From positions 1 through 8,255 of the forward strand of contig JALUYN010000568.1 in NCBI GenBank assembly GCA_027012915.1: DNA of 8,255 nt, written 5' to 3'. The DNA comes from Cellvibrionaceae bacterium. GTDB taxonomy: Bacteria; Pseudomonadota; Gammaproteobacteria; Pseudomonadales; Cellvibrionaceae. This document shows, in pieces, positions 1 to 6,843 of this stretch. The notes beneath the pieces are model-generated. The model saw only the letters and a program-made list of their open reading frames with translations. It was not told the origin of the DNA and searched no databases. Each line of letters begins with the position of its first letter. The first letter of the stretch is position 1. The position numbers and the translations under genes were made by a program.

Positions 1-2
1 AC

Positions 3-620
3 GCCACTGAAAAAGAGTTCGTCGGCCCTCGTGTCTCGGGCTCCGTCGAAGATGAAGAAATAGATATCGCACGCATAATGGTGGAATCGTTTGGCGGAAA
101 ATTGCGATTGGCCTACACCTACACTGAAATTCGCAACGATTTTGACCCGGATCCTGGCAGCTTTGCTGGCAAGAGCACATTGGAAATGGATGTCTACTCC
201 GCCGAGTTTAATTGGGAAAAGTGGCGCTTCACAGCCGAGTATCAAGATTTCGACCTGAAATCCCAGGGAATCTTCTTCCCGGGCATCAAGTCCACTAGAG
301 CCACTAGTGGTTATTATGTCTCAGCCGCATACCAAATGAATCACAGGTGGGAGATCTTCTTGCGGCACGATGTCCTATACCGCAATTCGGACGATAAGGA
401 CGGAAAGAGCTTCGAAGCCCGCACCGGCCTGCCTGCCCATAATATTTACTCCAACGACATTACATTGGGAGTTCGCTACCATCACGACAAGCACTGGCTG
501 TTTGCTGCCGAGATCCATGACATAAAAGGCACCGGCGCGGTATCCATTAACGAAAACGACCTGCGCGATACAGAAAAGGACTGGAATATGTTCACCGCCC
601 AGGTGAGCTACCAGTTTTAG
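3..620 (+). CDS. C-terminal part of an outer-membrane beta-barrel protein, family not recognised (5' partial)
   Basis: The frame is open from base 3 of the window and gives 205 residues up to the TAG at 618-620, so the true start lies upstream. The first in-frame ATG (base 78) falls inside a continuous coding frame and is probably internal. The protein shows about eight amphipathic segments of 10-13 residues, rich in alternating aromatic residues (for example KLRLAYTYTEI, WRFTAEYQDFDL, WEIFLRHDVLYR, NDITLGVRYHH). Polar, acidic turns separate them, and the protein ends in a strand closing in VSYQF. A terminal Phe preceded by alternating hydrophobic residues is the usual C-terminal signal of barrels inserted by the BAM complex. 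I infer a porin-like outer-membrane protein, but substrate and family cannot be assigned from this fragment. The stop codon is 3 bp before the GGDEF-EAL gene, which suggests one transcript and a shared role. A non-porin barrel, such as an adhesin or assembly factor, is also possible. Confidence 0.7.
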   Translation, partial: ATEKEFVGPRVSGSVEDEEIDIARIMVESFGGKLRLAYTYTEIRNDFDPDPGSFAGKSTLEMDVYSAEFNWEKWRFTAEYQDFDLKSQGIFFPGIKSTRATSGYYVSAAYQMNHRWEIFLRHDVLYRNSDDKDGKSFEARTGLPAHNIYSNDITLGVRYHHDKHWLFAAEIHDIKGTGAVSINENDLRDTEKDWNMFTAQVSYQF

Positions 621-623
621 ACC

Positions 624-3038
624 ATGTATCTCAGCCTCAAGTGGAAAGCCGTAAGTCTGATTCTGATTATTTTGCTGGCGCTAAGTGGCTTTCTAATTGT
701 CGTCAACAATGGCCACCTGAAAAAGCTTGCCGACCAGCAGCAACAGCAGGCGTTGCAAAAACTTCAAAATCAGCTGTCAGGCAGCCTGTTGCAATCTTAT
801 CGACACAACCTGCAGTTGATAGATCTGTTGCCGAGTATGAGCAACGGTGCCGACATAACCAGGCCAGCGACACCTCTGGCTCATACACTGGAGAGAAACT
901 GGGTCAGTCTGCAACTCAACTGGGGCACCGAGCGCATAACCCTCTATAACCCAGATGGTGACGTGCTGTGGCAATCAAAATCTCCCATTCCCAGCCAACC
1001 GCTGAAACTGGGTAACGCCCCCAAATGGACCATCAACTGCGAAATTTCCTGCCGCCAGATTATCGCTTCACCCATTATCGATACCGACGGCAATAGCTAT
1101 TACATACAGTTGGAAGTCTCTACTGCCGACCTGCTACTGGATTTCAACAAGACATCCGGCACCGAGATCGGTATGCTGGCTCCTCTTTCGCAGAGCGACA
1201 CCATTCAGCTCTACAACCTGTCGAGCTGGAATCGGTCCATCAAACTCATGACCAATCCGGAGTTCTCTCTGGACATCATATCCCAGCTCGAAACCCAGAC
1301 GGATTTCGAAAGTAGCCTGAAAAACAGTCAGCGGGTACACAGCAACGCCAAGACCTACGAGATCACTGTCACACCCGCAGGCCCGGACAGCGATATTCAC
1401 TTTATTATTTTGATGGATATCACCGACGGCTACTCCATCATTGAAAATGCTCAAAAGGCCCTGGTCACCACTGCGCTTTCAGGGATCTTTATCTTTTGCA
1501 CACTGATCCTGGTGGTGATGTGGCGCCCCATGTCGCGACTCAAAAACCAGTCACGCATCATGCCTCTCATGATTACCGAGAATTTTGCCGAAGCTTTGCA
1601 GCAGCTCAATAACAACCGCTCCAACCACTGGCTCAAAGATGAAATCGATGTCCTCAACGACACGGAAGAAGAAGTCTGTAAACAACTATCCGAGATGCGC
1701 ATCGACATCGACAAGAAGGCCCGCAAGCTGCACAACATGGCCATGTACGACAGCCTCACCAAGCTCTCCAATCGACGTGCCTTTATGCAGTTTATTCAGG
1801 AGGCCTTTGAACGCGAAAATCTCAATGGTGATCCCTTCTCGCTGCTGTTTATCGACCTCGACAACTTCAAGCGCATCAATGACTCGCTGGGCCACAACGC
1901 CGGCGATGAGTTGCTGACCATCGTGGCGCAACGCCTCAAATCCTGCATACGCAGTACCGATGTTATTGCGCGACTGGGTGGTGACGAGTTCTGCATTATC
2001 CTCGAGGCAATGGCACACCGCGACGACTACTCCGTTGTGGCGGAGCATATTCTGCAAACCCTCAGGCACCCAATCGCATTGCACCACAACGAAGTGATCG
2101 TCTCCGCCAGCATCGGGATTGTATCAGCGCCGGAAGATGGCAAGAACAGCCAGGAGCTACTGCAAAACGCCGACATCGCCATGTACGAGGCCAAGGCGCT
2201 GGGTCGCAACAAGTATCTGCATTTCAACAAACACATGACCGAACATGTGGCGACCCGTTTCTCTACAGAAAGTGAACTTCGTAACGCGCTGAAGCGCGAT
2301 GAATTTGTTCTCTACTACCAGCCGCAGATCAATCTCATTAGCGGCAACATATACGGCTTTGAAGCTCTGATTCGCTGGCAGCATCCGGAGAAAGGCCTGC
2401 TGTTTCCGGACAAGTTTATCGACATTCTGGAAGAGACCGGATTGATTGTGGATGTGGGCAATTGGGTCGCGAACGAATCGTGTCGGCAAATTCGCGAATG
2501 GCTCAACAAGGGCCTGCCGACAACTCGAGTGGCGATAAATCTCTCCCCGCGACAACTACAGGAAGAAGATCTCGCGGAGCACTTGCACCAATCTCTCAAC
2601 CGCTATCGCCTGGACACCAGTTTTATTGAACTGGAAGTAACCGAGTCCATGATTATGGAAGACATGGAGTTCACCCAGAAGCATCTCAATAAACTACGCA
2701 ATATGGGCTTCAGCATCGCCATTGACGACTTTGGCACGGGCCATTCGTCGCTCAGTTATCTAAGGTCGCTACCGTTGGATATTCTGAAAATTGATCGATC
2801 TTTTGTGCAGGACCTGAATATTAGCAACGACGATCAGGAAATCGTCAGCGCTATCATAGCGATGGCCCACAAATTGAAGCTGAAAGTAATCGCCGAGGGC
2901 GTAGAGACAGAGCAACATCGAGACTGGCTGCTCCAGAATCACTGTGACTACTCTCAAGGGTACCTCTACTCACCACCACTGCCCGCAGCCGCGGTGGAAA
3001 GCATGATCGCCGAGCAATACGCCAAGCCGGCAGTTTGA
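624..3038 (+). CDS. Membrane-anchored GGDEF-EAL cyclic-di-GMP enzyme with a periplasmic sensor region
   Basis: This 804-residue protein is predicted to make and/or hydrolyse cyclic di-GMP at the inner membrane. A transmembrane helix (about residues 9-28) is followed by a Gln-rich, probably coiled-coil stretch (35-55). A periplasmic region runs to about 277 and resembles no sensor family I can name, though a Cache/CHASE-like fold is plausible. It contains a C-X3-C pair (C139, C143). A second transmembrane helix spans 279-299 and a HAMP-like linker covers about 300-360, with a DEIDVL segment at 339-344. The GGDEF domain (about 373-535) has DSLTKLSNRR, FIDLDNFK (D411), an intact GGDEF (452-456) and the product-inhibition site RSTD (443-446), five residues upstream as expected. 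The EAL domain (about 548-795) keeps EAL (580-582), N639, E671, DDFGTG (701-706), K722, E758 and Q778. Both active sites therefore look competent; which activity dominates cannot be told from sequence. The ATG lies 3 bp after the upstream stop. The nearest SD-like AGGTGA (601-606) is 17 nt away, so translation is probably coupled. Confidence 0.95.
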   Translation: MYLSLKWKAVSLILIILLALSGFLIVVNNGHLKKLADQQQQQALQKLQNQLSGSLLQSYRHNLQLIDLLPSMSNGADITRPATPLAHTLERNWVSLQLNWGTERITLYNPDGDVLWQSKSPIPSQPLKLGNAPKWTINCEISCRQIIASPIIDTDGNSYYIQLEVSTADLLLDFNKTSGTEIGMLAPLSQSDTIQLYNLSSWNRSIKLMTNPEFSLDIISQLETQTDFESSLKNSQRVHSNAKTYEITVTPAGPDSDIHFIILMDITDGYSIIENAQKALVTTALSGIFIFCTLILVVMWRPMSRLKNQSRIMPLMITENFAEALQQLNNNRSNHWLKDEIDVLNDTEEEVCKQLSEMRIDIDKKARKLHNMAMYDSLTKLSNRRAFMQFIQEAFERENLNGDPFSLLFIDLDNFKRINDSLGHNAGDELLTIVAQRLKSCIRSTDVIARLGGDEFCIILEAMAHRDDYSVVAEHILQTLRHPIALHHNEVIVSASIGIVSAPEDGKNSQELLQNADIAMYEAKALGRNKYLHFNKHMTEHVATRFSTESELRNALKRDEFVLYYQPQINLISGNIYGFEALIRWQHPEKGLLFPDKFIDILEETGLIVDVGNWVANESCRQIREWLNKGLPTTRVAINLSPRQLQEEDLAEHLHQSLNRYRLDTSFIELEVTESMIMEDMEFTQKHLNKLRNMGFSIAIDDFGTGHSSLSYLRSLPLDILKIDRSFVQDLNISNDDQEIVSAIIAMAHKLKLKVIAEGVETEQHRDWLLQNHCDYSQGYLYSPPLPAAAVESMIAEQYAKPAV

Positions 3039-3043
3039 GCTGG

Positions 3044-4900
3044 CTACTGCCCCCGCAAAAACAACTTATCCAGTTCATCCATAGACTGCAGCGTCCAGGT
3101 GGGGCGACCGTGGTTACACTGGCCACTGCGCTCAGTCGCTTCCATATCCCGCAATAGCGCGTTCATCTCCGGAATACTGAGTTTGCGATTGGCACGTACC
3201 GAGCCATGGCAAGCCATAGTTCCCAGTAACTCATTGATATGATTGTCGATGCGCTTGCTCATGCCGTACTCCACCAGATCGGACAGTACATCGCGCACCA
3301 ACTGCTCCACCTTGGCATTGTTCAGCAGCACAGGAATCTGACGAATCAACAAACTCTCAGGACCTGCACGCTGCAATTCAAAACCCAGAGAGCGGAAAGT
3401 ATCAGCGTGCTGTTCCGCACAATCGGCTTCTTTCTGACTCACAGCCAGAGTTTCCGGAACCAACAACGGCTGAGCGCGCAATCCTTCGGCCGCCACCGCC
3501 TGTTTCATGCGCTCATAGGTAATGCGCTCGTGAGCGGCATGCATATCCACGACCACAAGGCCCTCGGTATTTTCCGCGAGGATATAAATACCTTTCAGCT
3601 GGGCAATGGCGTAACCCAGTGGCGGCACCTCCTCATTCGCCTGCTCCAACTCCTCGAAGCTTTTGACGGGCGCAGCCGGTGTTTGCGGACGATTGCCATA
3701 CAGCGTTTGATAACCGGGCCCCTGTTCTGCCACGTCAAAGCCCTGAGTTGCCGCAGGCACCTGACGCGCCGGCTGAAAACCTATAGTCGACTGGGGACCA
3801 AACTCCCCGGCTGCCAAACCGCTGGCTGCCGGAGACGGTGACTGTGACAAAGTCGCGCCCTGCGCGTCTGACTCAGCACCGCCCATATGATCCTGGGGCC
3901 GTACCTCCGCCAGCGCGTGGTGCAGGCTTCGAAAAATAAAATCATGGACAACACGACCGTCGCGAAAACGCACCTCGTGCTTGGTGGGGTGCACATTCAC
4001 ATCCACCACAGCGGGATCCAATTCCAGATACAGCACGTAAGCGGGGTGGCGACCGTGGAACAACACATCCTGATAGGCCTGGCGGATAGCGTGAGTCACC
4101 AGCTTGTCTTTGATAGCGCGGCCATTGACGTAGAAATGCTGCAGGTCAGCCTGGCTGCGCGAAAAGGTCGGTAGCGCCACCCACCCCCACAACTTCAAGC
4201 CCGTGCGTTCGATATTGATATGCACGGCGTTTTCCATAAACGCCGGACCACAAATCTGAGCGACGCGACGCTCCTGCTCAATCTGCGAATTGGCCGGGCG
4301 CCAACTGTGAATCATCCGGCCATTGTGACGTAGCGAAAAGCCCACATCGAAACGCGACATTGCGAGCTTCTTCAGGATATCCTCAATGCGATTGAACTCG
4401 GTTTTTTCCGTGCGCAAAAACTTGCGCCGCGCCGGTGTATTAAAGAACAAATCGCGCACTTCTACGGTAGTACCCTGTGGATGTGCAGCTGGAGTGATAT
4501 CAGTTTCCATATCACGACCTTCGGCCTTTACGCTCCAGGCGGAATCTTCATCGGCATTTTTGCTGGTAAGCGTCAGACGCGATACTGAACTGATACTGGC
4601 CAGGGCTTCACCGCGAAAGCCCAGAGTGCCCACGGCTTCCAGATCGTCCAGGTGATGGATTTTACTGGTAGCGTGGCGACTCAGTGCCAACGACAAATCC
4701 TCTTTTTCGATACCCTTGCCATTGTCACGTACACGCATCAACTTGATGCCGCCGTTTTCGATTTCAACGTCCAGGCGATCGGAACCGGCATCGAGACTGT
4801 TTTCCAATACTTCTTTAATTACCGACGCCGGACGCTCAACCACTTCACCAGCGGCGATTTGGTTAGCGAGACGAGGGGAGAGCAACTTAATTTCGGACAT
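3044..4900 (-). CDS. mutL: DNA mismatch repair protein MutL, endonuclease-type
   Basis: MutL (618 residues) couples mismatch recognition by MutS to strand incision and excision. The N-terminal GHL ATPase is complete: the NQIAAGEV region with catalytic E33, DNGKGI (59-64), the ATSKI lid, GFRGEAL (94-100) and [20 protein letters not shown] (143-162). Then come the transducer domain ending in the conserved HPTKHEVRF (304-312) and a low-complexity linker (about 335-425). The C-terminal dimerisation domain (about 426-618) carries [12 protein letters not shown] (452-463), [11 protein letters not shown] (563-573) and CNHGRP (595-600). These match the metal-binding motifs of nuclease-active MutL, except that the canonical DQHA reads DMHA. 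QPLLVP (477-482) fits the sliding-clamp-binding motif. The set suggests a MutL that nicks DNA itself rather than relying on MutH, unlike E. coli. It is the last gene of the cluster, 64 bp after amiB. The ribosome-binding site is weak (AAAGAAA upstream of the ATG). The stop codon is 5 bp from that of the convergent GGDEF-EAL gene. Confidence 0.98.
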   Translation of the reverse strand: MSEIKLLSPRLANQIAAGEVVERPASVIKEVLENSLDAGSDRLDVEIENGGIKLMRVRDNGKGIEKEDLSLALSRHATSKIHHLDDLEAVGTLGFRGEALASISSVSRLTLTSKNADEDSAWSVKAEGRDMETDITPAAHPQGTTVEVRDLFFNTPARRKFLRTEKTEFNRIEDILKKLAMSRFDVGFSLRHNGRMIHSWRPANSQIEQERRVAQICGPAFMENAVHINIERTGLKLWGWVALPTFSRSQADLQHFYVNGRAIKDKLVTHAIRQAYQDVLFHGRHPAYVLYLELDPAVVDVNVHPTKHEVRFRDGRVVHDFIFRSLHHALAEVRPQDHMGGAESDAQGATLSQSPSPAASGLAAGEFGPQSTIGFQPARQVPAATQGFDVAEQGPGYQTLYGNRPQTPAAPVKSFEELEQANEEVPPLGYAIAQLKGIYILAENTEGLVVVDMHAAHERITYERMKQAVAAEGLRAQPLLVPETLAVSQKEADCAEQHADTFRSLGFELQRAGPESLLIRQIPVLLNNAKVEQLVRDVLSDLVEYGMSKRIDNHINELLGTMACHGSVRANRKLSIPEMNALLRDMEATERSGQCNHGRPTWTLQSMDELDKLFLRGQ

Positions 4901-4914
4901 AGTTATTTCTTTAT

Positions 4915-4952
4915 CATCTGAGTCGTCGCTGCGCGACTCGCAATGACATCTG
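4915..4952. repeat. Small palindromic intergenic element, REP/MITE-like, in the amiB-mutL spacer
   Basis: A 6-bp inverted repeat, GAGTCG (4920-4925) and CGACTC (4934-4939), can form a hairpin with an 8-nt loop. The block 4921-4946 is bracketed by a 6-bp direct repeat, CATCTG (4915-4920 and 4947-4952), which looks like a target duplication. On the minus strand it reads TCATTGCGAGTCGCGCAGCG. From memory this resembles the family of short intergenic repeats beginning TCATTGCGAG and containing GCAGCGA that is scattered through many proteobacterial genomes. The hairpin is GC-rich but has no following T run, so it is not a convincing terminator. It may instead affect mRNA processing or stability between amiB and mutL. 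Chance similarity cannot be excluded from a single copy. Confidence 0.45.
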
Positions 4953-4964
4953 TAATGTGAATCT

Positions 4965-6323
4965 TTATGAGGCTGGTATCTTCAGCCGCTGACCAATACG
5001 GATAGTTGAGCTGGACAAACTATTAGCAGAGCGCAATTGATTAACGCTGACGTTATAGCGTTTGGCGATTCCACTGAGGGTATCCCCGCGTGCGATGACA
5101 TGCTCGCGATCTTTGCCGCCGGATTTTTTCCAAGCCACATAACTGCCCGCAGGCGGGTACTGGTTAAAGTACTGTTTGACACCCTTGAATATGGACTTGG
5201 CCATATTGCTGCGATAGTAGTGGCTACTCAGCTTTTTGGCTTCATCCGGGTTGGAGATAAATCCTGTCTCCACCAAAATACTGGGTACGTCCGGCGATTT
5301 CAGAACCGCGAAGCCCGCTTGTTCTACCTGATGCTTGTGTAACTTGGCGACGCTATCCATGGACTTGAGAACCCGATCTCCAACTTCCAGACTGGAGCTC
5401 AGTGTCGCGGTCATGGACAGATCTACTAGCACGCCCGCCAGCACTTCATCCTTATCCTCGAGACTGACACTGCCGACACCGCCGATCAAATCTGCTTCGT
5501 TTTCCTTGCGCGCCAAAAAGCGGGCAGTTTCAGAAGTGGCTCCGCGACGCGACAGCGCGAATACTGAAGCGCCCTTGGCGCGCTTGTCTTTAAAGGCATC
5601 GGCGTGGATGGAAATAAACAAGTCTGCGCGCTTTTCCCGAGCAAGATTGCGGCGCTTGCGCAGCGGAATATAGTAGTCCCCCTTTCTGATCAACTCGGCG
5701 CGATAACCCGGTTGTTTGTTGATCAAGGTTGCTAATTCCTTACTGATGGCCAACACCACATGCTTTTCAAGGGCGCGCTTCTTGCCAATTTTTGGTCCTA
5801 CCGCCCCGGGATCCTCACCACCGTGCCCCGCATCGATGGCAATAATAATATCGCGCTTCTTGCCACTGGCTTGCTGTGTAACCTGTTGCACTGTCTTGAT
5901 TACAGTTTTTTTCTGATCGAACAGATCGACCACCAAACGGTCCAGTTTGTCGCCGTGCTTTTTCAGTGTGAAGCTCTTGGGACGCACCGCCTCTTTGAGA
6001 TCAAGGACAACCCGCAAGTCATTGCCATTGCGCTTGGCACTGCGCACTTTCTTGATAGGCGTGTCATTGAGATCCAATTTGGCCAATTGGCTGGACATTG
6101 AAGCGCCCGATACATCGATCACCAATCGAGCGGGATTACTGAGCGTAAAAATTTTATGTTCTACTGGCGCTGACAAGTCGAATACCAGGCGCGTGTTATC
6201 CGGCGCACGCCACAAGCGCAGACTTTTCACCGATGCGGCATACAGTGGCGACGCCACCATGCTCAACAGCAGCACCCCCAACAATGCTCGCAAACGGATT
6301 TTCCCAAATGGCCTTTCTATCAT
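4965..6323 (-). CDS. amiB: N-acetylmuramoyl-L-alanine amidase AmiB with AMIN and LysM domains
   Basis: AmiB is a periplasmic zinc amidase that removes stem peptides from peptidoglycan during daughter-cell separation. From the chosen ATG the protein has 452 residues: a signal peptide (about 1-29, basic n-region, hydrophobic core, PLYA cleavage site), an AMIN septal-targeting domain (about 31-135), an Amidase_3 catalytic domain (about 158-388) and one LysM peptidoglycan-binding domain (about 407-450). Zinc ligands are visible as H167 in [12 protein letters not shown]186 and H240 in SIHAD; the catalytic Glu is E352 in VETGF. The insert around 272-315 (ENEADLIGG to LSSSLE) matches the autoinhibitory helix region that EnvC-type activators displace in AmiB-type enzymes. 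The frame stays open to an upstream ATG at 6407, but that start adds 28 basic residues ahead of the signal peptide and overlaps tsaE by 38 bp. I therefore prefer the ATG at 6323, although its Shine-Dalgarno match (GAAG) is weak. It lies 46 nt after tsaE. Confidence 0.95.
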   Translation of the reverse strand: MIERPFGKIRLRALLGVLLLSMVASPLYAASVKSLRLWRAPDNTRLVFDLSAPVEHKIFTLSNPARLVIDVSGASMSSQLAKLDLNDTPIKKVRSAKRNGNDLRVVLDLKEAVRPKSFTLKKHGDKLDRLVVDLFDQKKTVIKTVQQVTQQASGKKRDIIIAIDAGHGGEDPGAVGPKIGKKRALEKHVVLAISKELATLINKQPGYRAELIRKGDYYIPLRKRRNLAREKRADLFISIHADAFKDKRAKGASVFALSRRGATSETARFLARKENEADLIGGVGSVSLEDKDEVLAGVLVDLSMTATLSSSLEVGDRVLKSMDSVAKLHKHQVEQAGFAVLKSPDVPSILVETGFISNPDEAKKLSSHYYRSNMAKSIFKGVKQYFNQYPPAGSYVAWKKSGGKDREHVIARGDTLSGIAKRYNVSVNQLRSANSLSSSTIRIGQRLKIPAS

Positions 6324-6369
6324 TCTTATACGACTTCGCTTTACTATTACCGGACCTGTGATCAGGCTA

Positions 6370-6840
6370 TCACGACATCCCCTGTAACGCCGCTTGCCCC
6401 GCTTCACTGTGGGCTGTTAGTTGCGCACGACGCCCGGGAGCTTCAACCGACAGTGTCAGCTCCAAATCCGCCTGTGGCAATACGCCCTCTCCCCTGTTGG
6501 GCCATTCCACAATACACAAGTTCCCGTCATCGAAGTAATCGCGGATGCCCATGTACTCCAGTTCCTCGGGATCACCCAGGCGATACAGATCGAAGTGATA
6601 CACCTGAGTCCCATTGAAATCGTAGGGTTCAACCAGCGTGTAAGTGGGGCTCTTTACCGCGCCCTGATGACCAAAGGCTCTTAGAATACCTCGGGTCATG
6701 GTCGTCTTGCCTGCTCCCAGATCTCCCTGCATAAACACTACCAGCGCTTTACCAGCCCTGGCCGACCGACACCGCGTGCCGAGTTCTTCTCCCAGAGCTA
6801 CAGTAGCCTGCTCGTCATCGAGATAGCGACTAATTTGCAT
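6370..6840 (-). CDS. tsaE: tRNA N6-threonylcarbamoyladenosine synthesis ATPase TsaE
   Basis: This 156-residue P-loop ATPase works with TsaB and TsaD to place threonylcarbamoyl on A37 of ANN-decoding tRNAs in the cytoplasm. Family hallmarks are present in order: Walker A GDLGAGKTT (39-47), the switch-like SPTYTLVEPY (64-73), HFDLYRL with D84 (82-88), DPEELEYMG (90-98) and the CIVEWP segment with E112 (109-114). The length is normal for the family. The ATG follows the nnr stop by 3 nt (TGA-GCT-ATG), so the two are almost certainly one operon with translational coupling. amiB follows downstream. Adjacency to nnr and amiB is the standard gammaproteobacterial arrangement and supports the call. Confidence 0.97.
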   Translation of the reverse strand: MQISRYLDDEQATVALGEELGTRCRSARAGKALVVFMQGDLGAGKTTMTRGILRAFGHQGAVKSPTYTLVEPYDFNGTQVYHFDLYRLGDPEELEYMGIRDYFDDGNLCIVEWPNRGEGVLPQADLELTLSVEAPGRRAQLTAHSEAGQAALQGMS

Positions 6841-6843
6841 AGC

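Noticed and set aside
78..80. ATG as the start of the barrel protein
   Set aside because: The frame is open upstream to the window edge with protein-like sequence, no SD-like sequence precedes the ATG, and no signal peptide follows it, so it is most likely internal.
735..749. CAG/CAA tract as a phase-variable microsatellite in the GGDEF-EAL gene
   Set aside because: It has only five codons, is interrupted by CAA, and its 3-bp units would not shift the frame; it fits a Gln-rich coiled coil.
3029..3051. Inverted repeat at the convergent junction as a bidirectional intrinsic terminator
   Set aside because: The stem is only 6 bp, the loop is 11 nt, and no T run follows on either strand.
3239..3841. 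A 200-codon open frame on the + strand inside mutL
   Set aside because: It lies antisense to the strongly conserved MutL linker and C-terminal domain, has no recognisable domain, and is a by-product of codon bias in mutL.
4901..4964. An internal promoter for mutL in the amiB-mutL spacer
   Set aside because: TTGCGA and GATAAA on the minus strand are weak matches with about 22 nt between them, too far apart for a credible sigma-70 promoter.
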